Source: an uncultured Porphyromonadaceae bacterium (lineage in GTDB: Bacteria; Bacteroidota; Bacteroidia; Bacteroidales; Muribaculaceae). From it: 64,000 bases of DNA. Of the stretch, positions 7,029-16,019 are shown in pieces (the stretch's first letter is position 1; each line of letters starts with the position of its first letter). A model generated the notes under the pieces. It saw nothing but the letters and a program-made list of their open reading frames with translations, was not told where the DNA came from and made no database searches. The DNA is taken from the NCBI GenBank assembly GCA_905198125.1, contig CAJKBH010000001.1, forward strand, positions 62,001 through 126,000, in the 5' to 3' direction. Both the position numbers and the translations under genes were made by a program.

Positions 7029-9014
7029 TTGAAAAAATCATTTACACTTGCATTATTATGTATCGGTATGTTTGCCGCTAATGGTGCGCGATACGAAGTG
7101 AATCTGGACGCGATGTCCATCGGATCGAAGCTTGAAGTTACGGGCGACGGTAACACAGAAGCTGTAATAGAGGCTAATCCTTCAGGAACGGGTAATGTAA
7201 TAAAGGTAAAGTGCGCGCAGTATGGTCAGATGCCTGTGCTGAATGTAACTTTACCGGACTGCATCACTTTAGGACAGTGCTCTGAGCTTGCATTTCAATT
7301 TTATATTCCGTCATCGGGCAACGAACAGTATGCCAATTACAAGCAGCTGCAGGTGTACATCGACGGACAGCTGGCTTATAAGGATGTAAAAGGCGACGGA
7401 AGCGACGACTATCCCAAGCAAGGCGATAAGGATAAATGGATTCCCAAAACTCTGGATATCTCAAAACTTAGTGGAGCCTCCTCCATAGGAAACAACTTTA
7501 AGTTGGGCCTTGGCCTGACGGACAATGCCATGACCTATTATATAAAGGGAGTGGTATTGAAATATGACTTGAATCTCGGGAATCCGGTATTGCCTGCGCA
7601 AGGATCGTATTATACCGGGGAATACCGGAATCTGTTTAAGGAGGCCGGGTACTCCGATTCCCAGATACAGCAGCGAATAGACGATTTGTGGGCAACGTAT
7701 TTCGAAGGTGACAACGACACCGAGCGACTGTATTATCCTGTGGGTAATGACATGGCATATATCCTGGATGTCAATAACAATGACGTGCGCACCGAAGGTA
7801 TGTCCTACGGCATGATGATATGTGTGCAGCTTGACAGGCAGGAGGAATTCAACAAGCTTTGGAAATGGGCCAAGACATACATGCAGTTCCCCGAGACTGA
7901 TGAGAGACGCGGTTATTTTTCATGGCAATGTAACAAGGACGGTACGCGCAAAGGCGACACTCCGGCATCCGACGGCGAGGAATATTTCGTCATGGCACTG
8001 ATGTTCGCATCCAACCGTTGGGGCGATAGCGAAGGTATCTACAATTACTCGAAGGAGGCCAACTATATATTGAAGATGTCGGAGGAGAAGCCGGCAAAGG
8101 ATATAGCTCCATATTCTTCGTATACTCCGCTGTTTGACAGCTCGGAAATGCAGGTGGTGTTTGTGCCTTATGCTTCGGCGGCCAAGTTCACGGATCCCTC
8201 GTACCATCTGCCCGCATTCTATCAGTTGTGGGGAGAATGGGCCGATACCAATAATGATTTCTATAATGGTCTGGCAGCCAAAAGCCGAGAAATGTGGCCT
8301 AAGTTTGCCAATGCAAAGACCGGGCTTATGCCCGATTATGCTGATTTTGACGGCTCTCCGCATAACGGAGACGGAGACCATCACGATTTCCTATATGACG
8401 CATGGCGCTGCATGATGAACATGGGCATGGACTTTGCCTGGTTCCGGCCTGCGGATGTGGATTATACGGCATTGGTCAACAAAATTCTTGATTTCTTTGT
8501 CTCAAAGGGCGTGACTACTTACCATAGTGTATATACGCTTGACGGCCAGGATAAGAACGGCAACACCGACCATTCTCCCGGACTGGTTGCATGCAATGCC
8601 TCCGGTGCCATGGCATGCGACAACAAGAATGTGTGGAAATTTGTAGAGAATTTTTATGACACTGCAATTCCTACAGGCAAATATCGCTATTATGACGGAT
8701 GTCTTTATTTCATGAACTGGTTGAACTGCGCCGGTCGATATAGGATTTACAAGCCGGTATCGTCCGGAATCAGGACACCGGAAAGTGAGGCAGACGGGAA
8801 AATTACGCTGAAAAGGAACGGCTCAATCCTGGAGGTCGGAGGTGTAAAGGATGGGAAATATACCGTTACTTTACTTCCTGCAGGCATCAGGGTCGCACAA
8901 GGTCCAATAGTAAATGGAATTATACCGATGGACGGACTTATGGATAGCTCGGTATATGCCGTGACTATAGAACAGTCGGATAAAGCTGTGCAGACCATCA
9001 AAATAATATATTGA
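7029..9014 (+). CDS. Secreted GH8 glycoside hydrolase (Rex-like xylanase)
   Basis: 661 residues from a TTG codon (TTG-AAA-AAA-TCA); the signal peptide MKKSFTLALLCIGMFAANG begins there, so TTG is the start. Domains: an N-terminal carbohydrate-binding-like domain (about 21-180), a GH8 alpha/alpha barrel (about 190-580), and a C-terminal beta domain (about 590-661) like a type IX secretion sorting tail. The general acid is E256 in RTEGMSYGMM and the likely base is D315 in ASDGEEYF. YDAWR and PVGNDMAYI also match reducing-end xylose-releasing exo-oligoxylanases. It probably trims xylan-derived oligosaccharides; substrate is inferred from the subfamily. It is followed by a non-catalytic partner with related binding domains. 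Confidence 0.85.
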   Translation: MKKSFTLALLCIGMFAANGARYEVNLDAMSIGSKLEVTGDGNTEAVIEANPSGTGNVIKVKCAQYGQMPVLNVTLPDCITLGQCSELAFQFYIPSSGNEQYANYKQLQVYIDGQLAYKDVKGDGSDDYPKQGDKDKWIPKTLDISKLSGASSIGNNFKLGLGLTDNAMTYYIKGVVLKYDLNLGNPVLPAQGSYYTGEYRNLFKEAGYSDSQIQQRIDDLWATYFEGDNDTERLYYPVGNDMAYILDVNNNDVRTEGMSYGMMICVQLDRQEEFNKLWKWAKTYMQFPETDERRGYFSWQCNKDGTRKGDTPASDGEEYFVMALMFASNRWGDSEGIYNYSKEANYILKMSEEKPAKDIAPYSSYTPLFDSSEMQVVFVPYASAAKFTDPSYHLPAFYQLWGEWADTNNDFYNGLAAKSREMWPKFANAKTGLMPDYADFDGSPHNGDGDHHDFLYDAWRCMMNMGMDFAWFRPADVDYTALVNKILDFFVSKGVTTYHSVYTLDGQDKNGNTDHSPGLVACNASGAMACDNKNVWKFVENFYDTAIPTGKYRYYDGCLYFMNWLNCAGRYRIYKPVSSGIRTPESEADGKITLKRNGSILEVGGVKDGKYTVTLLPAGIRVAQGPIVNGIIPMDGLMDSSVYAVTIEQSDKAVQTIKIIY

Positions 9015-9061
9015 CGACACACAAAACACACAATTATAATAACCTTAAAAACTTATTCAGA

Positions 9062-10864
9062 ATGAAGGGAATTTACTTAGCGGCGGCGACGATGATGCTC
9101 AGTATGAGCGCGTACGCTGTCACAGCGTCTCAGAACGGGACGGTCTCAGCCGACGGCTGGCTCACAGTCGAGGACTTCCAAAACAAATCTGTCGGCGATG
9201 CGATGTCGGCATGGAATTGCGAGAACAGTAACAAATCCGCTACAGTCAGTATCGTGGAGGATGAAAAAGATGTCAATAACCTTGCCGTAAAGTGCGAAAA
9301 CGGGAATTATGGCGACCTGATTGTCATTCCTGTCACACTGCCTGACGGCAAGATGATGTCGGATTATAAGACGATACAGTTCGATATATATCGGTATGGT
9401 GAAGACTCCAACTATAAGAAACTGTTCATCTATATAGATGACGAGAAGGTCTATGCGTCTGAAAAAGATGATAACTGGTCGACGGTCGGCAATTGGAAAA
9501 CGTATAGCTTCCCGATTCCGGAGGGGCTTACATGTGCGAATAGCAATGCGGTTAATCTCCAGATAGGCATTAGACGCGGTGCCTATGCACTGGATAATGT
9601 CCGGCTAAAAGAAAAGGGCGATGGCTCGGCAACTCCATCTGCCAACGGTACGGTCACAGACGGTTGGCTGATGGCCGAGGATTTCCAGAAGATGGGTGTA
9701 GGCGATGTTCTGAATACATGGGACTACATGAGTAATAACGCAGGCTCGGGAACATGTACCGTTATTTCGGAACCTGACAATGCCGAGAATATGATGGCCA
9801 ACTTTGTCGGAGGTAATTATAACACTTTGATAGAGGTGCCTGTAACTTTGCCCTCCGGTAAAACCATTGCCGATTATCAGACCATTAAGTTCGATATTTA
9901 TCGTTTTGCGGATGACAGTAACTACAAGCAATTCGTGGTGTATGTAGACAATGCCGAGGTGAAATTAGACGATGGATATAGTCAGAGGGCTCCGAATAAT
10001 GGATGGAAGACATGGGAATACACAATTCCAGCCTCTGTAACGTCCGGAAATCAAATCATGATTCGGTTAGGTATTAAGAGCAATGCTGCCAATTATGCAC
10101 TTGACAACATAAAACTACAGGAGCGGGCAGATTTGCCCCCGGTGGATTATGATGCCACAACGAACGGAACTGTTACGGACAAGAATCTGATGGTTAATGA
10201 CTTCCAACATCATGGCGCTGTCGGTGTGGAGTTGGGCACTTGGTCAAGAGACGGCGGTGCTGAGGGAAATGTGGCAACCGCTGAAGACCCTGAAAATCGT
10301 TCAAATCTTGTAGGCTCATTCTCAGGTTCAAGTAACTACAATACGGTTATGGAGATTCCTGTAAATCTTCCGGAAGGCAAGACTCTAAAGGATTACGATC
10401 AGGTATCATTCAAACTGTATCGTTACAGCGACGACAGCAATCATAAAAAGATGAGGGTGCAGGCTGATGACCATGTAATAAACTACGATGATGACTACAT
10501 AGAACAGGCACAGAGTGGAGTGTGGACTGAAAAGACTTATCCTGTCAGCGCGGATAATGAAGTCGGCAATACATTCAATTTGCGTCTCGGAATTGAGAGT
10601 GATCAGCCTCATTACCTGATTGACAACGTGATGTTGAAGGAGCGTGATGTTCAGAGCGGTATCAATACAGTATCGGATGCAGGGATGAGCGTTGCCGTAG
10701 ACGGCAATAGACTGACTGTTATGGCTGCTCCAGAAACGGAAATAAACGTATACTCAATCGATGGTCGCTTGGCCGGCACAATGAAAGGTGAAGCCTCTAT
10801 CGAGCTGAAGCATGGCGTCTATATCGTGACAGCCGCAGGCAAGAGTGTTAAGATTATCCTGTAA
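9062..10864 (+). CDS. Secreted protein with three carbohydrate-binding-like repeats
   Basis: 600 residues from the ATG at 9062; a longer frame from 9011 puts a polar stretch before the signal peptide MKGIYLAAATMMLSMSAYA. Three homologous units of about 160-170 residues start near residues 24, 194 and 367. Each has NGTV, a (V/E)DFQ block, a P(V)xLP(D/S/E)GK strand, (F)DIYR and a closing LDN(V/I)(R/K)L strand. They resemble the N-terminal domain of the GH8 enzyme upstream. Residues about 535-600 form a type IX-type sorting domain (NVYSIDGRLAG, HGVYIV). No catalytic residues are recognised. Likely role: holding a polysaccharide at the cell surface for the GH8 enzyme, which is inferred. Confidence 0.8.
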   Translation: MKGIYLAAATMMLSMSAYAVTASQNGTVSADGWLTVEDFQNKSVGDAMSAWNCENSNKSATVSIVEDEKDVNNLAVKCENGNYGDLIVIPVTLPDGKMMSDYKTIQFDIYRYGEDSNYKKLFIYIDDEKVYASEKDDNWSTVGNWKTYSFPIPEGLTCANSNAVNLQIGIRRGAYALDNVRLKEKGDGSATPSANGTVTDGWLMAEDFQKMGVGDVLNTWDYMSNNAGSGTCTVISEPDNAENMMANFVGGNYNTLIEVPVTLPSGKTIADYQTIKFDIYRFADDSNYKQFVVYVDNAEVKLDDGYSQRAPNNGWKTWEYTIPASVTSGNQIMIRLGIKSNAANYALDNIKLQERADLPPVDYDATTNGTVTDKNLMVNDFQHHGAVGVELGTWSRDGGAEGNVATAEDPENRSNLVGSFSGSSNYNTVMEIPVNLPEGKTLKDYDQVSFKLYRYSDDSNHKKMRVQADDHVINYDDDYIEQAQSGVWTEKTYPVSADNEVGNTFNLRLGIESDQPHYLIDNVMLKERDVQSGINTVSDAGMSVAVDGNRLTVMAAPETEINVYSIDGRLAGTMKGEASIELKHGVYIVTAAGKSVKIIL

Positions 10865-10882
10865 AAGTCTTTAAATACAGAC

Positions 10883-10915
10883 AAAAGCCAAGGCCGGATT
10901 CCGACCTTGGCTTTT
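10883..10915 (+). terminator. Rho-independent terminator of the GH8 operon
   Basis: AAAAGCCAAGG and CCTTGGCTTTT form an 11-bp stem ending in T residues, 18 bases after the stop codon. Confidence 0.85.
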
Positions 10916-10977
10916 CTGCTTTCTGCAAATATCCTGCTTTCTGCAATATGAATTCGTCATTTCACAGAGGGGATCGC

Positions 10978-11736
10978 TCATTGTCGTTTGAGCCAGTATT
11001 GGCGTTCCGGTTCGGGAAGGCGTTCGATGGCATAACGGAGAGTGGTGCGCGACATTTCGCGGTAATGTTCTTCAAGATAATCCAAAAGAAGATCTTTGTC
11101 CACTTTCCCGGCCTCGCGCAGCATCCAGCCCACTGCCTTGTGCATCAGGTCGTGAGGATGATGCAATAATTTCGTGGCCAGACGGAATGTATCGTCCGTC
11201 TGTCCGGCACGCGCCAGCCGCCATGTAGTCACCATGCCTATGCGCTGTTCCCACAGGTTGTCGGAGGCCGCGAGGCGGTCGAGAATACCGTGGTCCGGCA
11301 TCGTGCCGTCAGCCTGGGGATAAAGCAGCCATTCGCCTACGATTTTGGTGCATGTCATGTCCACTAAGTCCCAATTGTTGGCCTGACGCGCATGGCGCAG
11401 GTAGAAGTCAAGTATTTTCTTGCGTCTTTCGGCATGGAGGGTCTGTGGCTCACGTTTCCGGGGCAACGCCGCTTTCATTTCCTCCACCAACAGCATGAAG
11501 CCCGCGAAGCGGACCTCGTGCCATTCGGAGTACAGCAGTTTCTCTATTTCCTCAAAGGGTACGTCCAGACGGGCCTCGTGGACAACCATACGAGTCTGCG
11601 GACATTTCAGTCCAAGGAACCTGTCGCCCTCGCCGTAATCGCCTTTGCCGGTCTTGAAAAACCGGCTCAGATTCCGCGCCTGGCGTTCGTCGCCCATCTG
11701 CTCCAAAGTGCAGTATATATCTTCAGCCGTCGTCAT
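10978..11736 (-). CDS. AlkD-like DNA alkylation repair protein
   Basis: 252 residues of HEAT-like helical repeats. AlkD glycosylases remove alkylated purines (3-methyladenine, 7-methylguanine) by contacts with the DNA backbone. The signature W-D-L-V-D in NNWDLVDMT matches the catalytic Trp/Asp pair, WEQRIGMVTTWR holds the conserved arginine, and MHKAVGWMLRE the second tryptophan. Length is normal. Its -7 box (TATCTTTG, 11745-11752) ends 9 bases before the ATG, so the mRNA may be almost leaderless. Confidence 0.88.
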   Translation of the reverse strand: MTTAEDIYCTLEQMGDERQARNLSRFFKTGKGDYGEGDRFLGLKCPQTRMVVHEARLDVPFEEIEKLLYSEWHEVRFAGFMLLVEEMKAALPRKREPQTLHAERRKKILDFYLRHARQANNWDLVDMTCTKIVGEWLLYPQADGTMPDHGILDRLAASDNLWEQRIGMVTTWRLARAGQTDDTFRLATKLLHHPHDLMHKAVGWMLREAGKVDKDLLLDYLEEHYREMSRTTLRYAIERLPEPERQYWLKRQ

Positions 11737-11744
11737 AACGGTTG

Positions 11745-11752
11745 CAAAGATA
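11745..11752 (-). promoter_or_regulatory. -7 box of the AlkD-like gene
   Basis: The complement reads TATCTTTG. The start codon begins at 11736, leaving almost no leader. Confidence 0.5.
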
Positions 11753-11805
11753 CAAAAAATCTTTATTTAAGAAGAAACAATGCCTAAATACTAATTGCCG
11801 ATCGA

Positions 11806-12630
11806 TTACTCATCGGGGGATGTAATTTCGGCGATGGACTCGGTATGAGCCGGAGTCTTTTCCTGCTGGAACAGCCATGTCAGGAACGTCGGGGAATTGA
11901 ATGCGAACGACCAGCATTCGTGTCCCACGCCGGCGAACTCCACGTATTTCACCGTTGCGCCGATGGCGTCAAGAGTCTTGAAGGCCTCGCGACTCGCCAC
12001 TGTCGGCACTTCCTCGTCCTGGTCGCCGTGGAATATCAGGAAATTCACCCCTTTGGCGTTTTTAAGACGGTCCGGGTTGACGGCACCGCAGATGGGAACC
12101 GCTGCGGCGAATACGTCAGGATAGCGGCACACTAAGTCGTAAGTGGCTATGCCGCCCATAGAGAGTCCTACCAGATAGATGCGGCTGCGGTCAATCGGGT
12201 TTTCGGCCACAACCTTATTGATCAGTTCCATCAGCGTCTTTTCGGTCTGTGTTTCCTTGGGCACGGGCGCTCCATGCTGGAACGAGCGCGGGTCAATATT
12301 GCCCGTCCAGGTCTTGCGGGTCTGCGGAAACAGCACGAAAGCCGGGTAAGCATCCTCGTTGGCCGGATTGGTAAACAGCGACGCGCCGTTGGTTAGCTGT
12401 TTTTCGTTGTCGTCGCCGCGCTCGCCCCATCCGTGCAGGAACACCACCAGCGGGTACTGCGAGTGGTCGGCCCTGATTTTGGGCGACAGCAGCCGATACG
12501 GCATCTTCTTATGACGGCCGTCGGTGAACACTTCTTTTTTATATGCCTGGTTCAGATCGCGGCTCTGTGCGGCGACCGATAATGGCAAAGCGGCAAAAAT
12601 CAGCAACAATATGGTAACAATACGATTCAT
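11806..12630 (-). CDS. Secreted alpha/beta-hydrolase (esterase)
   Basis: 274 residues with signal peptide MNRIVTILLLIFAALPLSVA. Alpha/beta-hydrolase fold: oxyanion segment VVFLHGWGERG, nucleophile elbow GLSMGG (Ser near residue 152), acid in FHGDQDEEVP, and histidine in AGVGHECW. The layout matches the polyhydroxybutyrate depolymerase/prolyl-oligopeptidase-like esterases common in polysaccharide-degrading Bacteroidales, where they often remove acyl groups from glycans. The substrate cannot be read from sequence. It stands alone, convergent with nothing and divergent from the AAA-ATPase gene at 12782. Confidence 0.8.
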   Translation of the reverse strand: MNRIVTILLLIFAALPLSVAAQSRDLNQAYKKEVFTDGRHKKMPYRLLSPKIRADHSQYPLVVFLHGWGERGDDNEKQLTNGASLFTNPANEDAYPAFVLFPQTRKTWTGNIDPRSFQHGAPVPKETQTEKTLMELINKVVAENPIDRSRIYLVGLSMGGIATYDLVCRYPDVFAAAVPICGAVNPDRLKNAKGVNFLIFHGDQDEEVPTVASREAFKTLDAIGATVKYVEFAGVGHECWSFAFNSPTFLTWLFQQEKTPAHTESIAEITSPDE

Positions 12631-12743
12631 ATCCTCAGGGTTTTACTTAAAAACACCCGGGGACCCGAATCGGTTCTATAAAGATAAAGCAGACAAAAGG
12701 GGAGTCTTGCGAAAATAAATTTGCATCGAATCAATCTGTGAAT

Positions 12744-12751
12744 TAACTTTG
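12744..12751 (+). promoter_or_regulatory. -7 box of the AAA-ATPase/nuclease gene
   Basis: TAACTTTG. The ATG at 12761 is too close for a normal leader, which favours the start at 12782. Confidence 0.55.
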
Positions 12752-12781
12752 TAGAATCAAATGAGATTAACGATAGACGCC

Positions 12782-14359
12782 ATGGCAATGAAGTATCCGA
12801 TAGGTATTCAGAGTTTCGAGACTATAATTTCGGGAGGTTATGTATATGTTGACAAGACAGGGTTTATCCATAATCTTATTTCAAGCGGTAAGTATTTTTT
12901 TCTCAGTCGGCCCCGACGTTTTGGAAAATCGTTGCTTCTTTCCACTATCAAGGCTTATTATGAAGGGAGGGAAGACTTATTCCGGGGACTGGCAATAAGC
13001 AATTATGCGCATGACTGGAAAGCACATCCGGTGCTTCATATAGCTCTCAACGCATTCGAGTATGTTTCTTCCGGCAGTCTATTGGACAAATTTGGCTTTG
13101 ATTTCGACCGCTGGGAGAAACTGTATGGCATAGAAAAAGATGATGCCCCACATTCCGAACGCTTCCGTCGTATCATAGAACACGCATACGCATTGACAGG
13201 CCGGAAAGTAGTAATTCTTATCGACGAATACGACAAGCCGTTGCTGGATACTGCCGGCAACAGGGAATTGCAGGACACATACCGTTCGCAACTGAAATCG
13301 ATATATGGCAATCTCAAGACTTGCGATGAATATATCGAATTTGCCATGCTCACAGGTGTGTCACGATTCGGGAAACTAAGCATTTTCAGTGATCTGAACA
13401 ACCTTAAGGACATCTCGATGCGACCGGACTATAGCGCGATATGCGGTATCACTCTTGAAGAAATCCGGACATATTTCCCCGAGGGGGTAACGGAATTGGC
13501 CCGCAATAAGCGGATGTCGGTAAATGAAACCTACGCTAAACTTGCCAGTTATTATGACGGTTATCATTTCTCGGGAGAATCGCCCGATATATATAATCCG
13601 TTCAGCCTTCTCAATGCCCTTGATGCCAAAGATTTCGGTTCATATTGGTTTTCCACCGGGACTCCTACGTTCCTTGTGGAAATGATACGGCGGATGGAGA
13701 TTGATTTACGCGACCTTGAACACATAGACGAGGATATACATGACCTGATGGATGCCTCGTTCGATCTGAGCAGTACGATTCCGTTAATGTATCAAAGCGG
13801 CTATCTTACAATCAAATCTGCGGATTCCCGTTTTGATACGGTTGCTCTTGGTTATCCCAATGTGGAAGTAGAACGTGGATTCCTGAACGGCTTGATGAAA
13901 GCATACACTACGAATGACAATGGTCGCAGTGAATTCGAGGTAAATAAGTTTGTACGTGACGTAGAGTCAGGACGTGTCGAAGATTTCATGGTACGTCTCA
14001 GGGCTCTTTTCAGTGGATATCATTATGATCAGATTGATCTCGGCAGTCTGGAACTGCATTATCGAAATGTTATATATTTGGTGATGAAGCTGATGGGATT
14101 CTACACTGAGGCTGAGATGCAGACGGCGTCAGGAAGAATCGATCTGGTGTTGAAGACCTCCGATTATCTGTATCTGTTTGAATTTAAGTTAAACCGTACG
14201 GCAGAAGACGCTATGGAGCAGATCAACAGCCGGGACTATCTTTTGCCCTTCCAGGCTGATGGCCGGACCGTCATAAAGGTCGGAGCAAATTTCGATGACG
14301 GTATACGTAGCATCAGCGACTGGATTATAGAATATAGTGGCCCAAAACGTGTAAAATAA
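12782..14359 (+). CDS. AAA-ATPase with PD-(D/E)XK nuclease-like domain
   Basis: 525 residues from the ATG at 12782 (MAMKYPIGIQSFETII). The N-terminal half is the predicted AAA-ATPase domain (PF09820-type): the opening VYVDKT, Walker A-like RPRRFGKS (residues 43-50) and Walker B-like VVILIDEYDKPL. The C-terminal part (about 420-510) has the PD-(D/E)XK pattern (RIDLVLKTSDYLYLFEFKLN; catalytic D, E and K). The family is multi-copy and variable in gut Bacteroidetes; the biological role is unsettled, with defence or mobile-element biology suspected. Length is normal. In-frame alternatives at 12761 and 12788 exist. Confidence 0.85.
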   Translation: MAMKYPIGIQSFETIISGGYVYVDKTGFIHNLISSGKYFFLSRPRRFGKSLLLSTIKAYYEGREDLFRGLAISNYAHDWKAHPVLHIALNAFEYVSSGSLLDKFGFDFDRWEKLYGIEKDDAPHSERFRRIIEHAYALTGRKVVILIDEYDKPLLDTAGNRELQDTYRSQLKSIYGNLKTCDEYIEFAMLTGVSRFGKLSIFSDLNNLKDISMRPDYSAICGITLEEIRTYFPEGVTELARNKRMSVNETYAKLASYYDGYHFSGESPDIYNPFSLLNALDAKDFGSYWFSTGTPTFLVEMIRRMEIDLRDLEHIDEDIHDLMDASFDLSSTIPLMYQSGYLTIKSADSRFDTVALGYPNVEVERGFLNGLMKAYTTNDNGRSEFEVNKFVRDVESGRVEDFMVRLRALFSGYHYDQIDLGSLELHYRNVIYLVMKLMGFYTEAEMQTASGRIDLVLKTSDYLYLFEFKLNRTAEDAMEQINSRDYLLPFQADGRTVIKVGANFDDGIRSISDWIIEYSGPKRVK

Positions 14360-14510
14360 GAATCGGAACAGGCGTATTTGGCTTATTTTGAACCTTATTT
14401 TACGCGTATAATGGCATTATAATCAATAATATACGGTTATTTGTAAAAATAAGCGATATTTTGAGCTTATTTCTACACGATGAAATTGTAGTCTTTGGGG
14501 GATTCACGAT

Positions 14511-14572
14511 GACTGGAGGAGCGACGTCCACGTCGCCCACGAGTTGACGACGTGGACGTCGTCATTCCAGTC
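14511..14572. repeat. REP-like palindromic element, copy 2
   Basis: GACTGGAGGAGCGACGTCC pairs with GGACGTCGTCATTCCAGTC across a short spacer. It shares its core with the element at 6758-6816. Here it lies between convergent genes. Confidence 0.7.
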
Positions 14573-14596
14573 GCCGATGGCCGAAATTATGCGGTT

Positions 14597-15865
14597 CTAT
14601 TCGTAGCGGAGGGTTTCGGCGGGGGAGATGCGGGCTACGAGCCAGGAGGGGAGGATCAGGGAGAGGTAGACAACTAAAAGGACGCCGAGGTTCAGAATCA
14701 GGACCTGCAGCCAGGAGATGTCTACGGGAATGAAGTCGATGTAGTATGATTCCGGGTCAAGGTGCAGGAAATGGTATTTGTCCTGCAGCCACAGGAACAG
14801 CAGCATCGCCACGTTGCCGATGGCCAGTCCACGGATGGTGATCTTCAGCGACAGATAGATGAACACCCTGCGAACCTGTCGGGCCGGTGCTCCGAGAGCC
14901 CGCAGCAGTCCGATGAATCGTTTCTTGTCCAGTATGATGATAAGCAGTCCTGAAATCAGGGTGATGATGGCCACGAACGTCATCAACGTCAGTACTACCG
15001 CCACGTTGGTGTCGAGCAACGCCAGCCAGTTGAAATAGCCGGCGCCCTGTGTCATGGCGTTCTCGAGGCGCATCGGGCGGAATATCAGCCCTACGGCGTA
15101 TGCCCCGGCCAGCTTGCGGCTCAGGTCGTCGGTATATTCTGAAATGTTGCGGAAATCGTCGGTATGTATCGCCAGACTTGTGCCCTGGTCGGAACGAAGC
15201 TCGCCGAGACGCTGCAGCAGCGACAGCGAACCGTAAGCAAACACCTTGTCGTAATTGTCGAAATGCGAGTTGAATATGGCCGCCACTTTCAGCGGGCGCA
15301 CACGCAGCTCGTTGGTCATGAAATAGGTGTCGATGCGGTCGCCCACCTTCAGCCCCAGGCGTCGTGCCGTTATCTCCGAGATTACGACCTGATTGGCGTT
15401 CTCCGGCTTGGAATAGTCCGGAATCTTGCCGGTTACCAGGCTGGAGGACAGGAAATCGTTGATGCCTTTACCCTCCAGACTGCGGAAATAGATGCCCTGG
15501 AAGTCGGAGCGCGTCTTGAAGATGCCCGGCACTGACAGCTGTAAGGAATAATCCGAAACGTAAGGAGTTTCGTCCAGAATCTTTTCCAGCGAAGGGGTGA
15601 GTGCCACGAGGTTGTCCTCGTCGTCCGAAGTCTGGAGCGTATAGGCCGATATATGGGCGTTGAAGCCCGTGACTTTGGCCGTAATCTCGCGCTTGAAACC
15701 CGATACGATGGCCAGTGCCGCCAGCATCACGGCAACGGAGAGGGCCACTGCGGCTACGGCAACCTTGACCGTCGGAGCGCCGCCGCGTCGACCGCGTCCC
15801 GTGCCGCCCTTAAGCGACCCGCGACCGGGCGATATGCTGCGCGCCAGATATAACGGATAATTCAT
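14597..15865 (-). CDS. FtsX/LolCE-family ABC transporter permease
   Basis: 422 residues from the ATG at 15865 (MNYPLYLARSIS). Topology: one membrane helix near residues 35-60 (VKVAVAAVALSVAVMLAALAI), a large periplasmic domain (about 65-265), then three helices in the C-terminal FtsX domain ending at the canonical AETLRYE. This layout and length match LolC/LolE permeases that extract lipoproteins from the inner membrane, though Bacteroidetes homologues are often annotated only as permease. A Gly/Arg-rich insert follows the start (SPGRGSLKGGTGRGRRGG), which is unusual. No ATPase gene is adjacent. Confidence 0.8.
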   Translation of the reverse strand: MNYPLYLARSISPGRGSLKGGTGRGRRGGAPTVKVAVAAVALSVAVMLAALAIVSGFKREITAKVTGFNAHISAYTLQTSDDEDNLVALTPSLEKILDETPYVSDYSLQLSVPGIFKTRSDFQGIYFRSLEGKGINDFLSSSLVTGKIPDYSKPENANQVVISEITARRLGLKVGDRIDTYFMTNELRVRPLKVAAIFNSHFDNYDKVFAYGSLSLLQRLGELRSDQGTSLAIHTDDFRNISEYTDDLSRKLAGAYAVGLIFRPMRLENAMTQGAGYFNWLALLDTNVAVVLTLMTFVAIITLISGLLIIILDKKRFIGLLRALGAPARQVRRVFIYLSLKITIRGLAIGNVAMLLFLWLQDKYHFLHLDPESYYIDFIPVDISWLQVLILNLGVLLVVYLSLILPSWLVARISPAETLRYE

Positions 15866-15873
15866 TTCGAAGA

Positions 15874-15881
15874 CAAAATTA
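15874..15881 (-). promoter_or_regulatory. -7 box of the LolCE-like gene
   Basis: The complement reads TAATTTTG and ends 9 bases before the ATG at 15865, leaving almost no leader. Confidence 0.45.
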
Positions 15882-15923
15882 CAAAAATTGTCGGAATTAT
15901 TTGGAAAGAACACCGCCAAATAT

Positions 15924-15931
15924 TAATTTTG
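15924..15931 (+). promoter_or_regulatory. -7 box of the gcv operon
   Basis: TAATTTTG, 89 bases before the gcvT start. The leader has no glycine riboswitch features that I can recognise. Confidence 0.55.
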
Positions 15932-16019
15932 TTTGGAACTATATTAGATAATAGATATCAGTGAGTAGATATTAGATATATAGAACCTTAAACCCAATAC
16001 GAAAAACAGAACGACAAGG

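Noticed and set aside
15932..16019. Glycine riboswitch before gcvT
   Set aside because: The leader is short and AT-rich and shows none of the conserved glycine aptamer segments.
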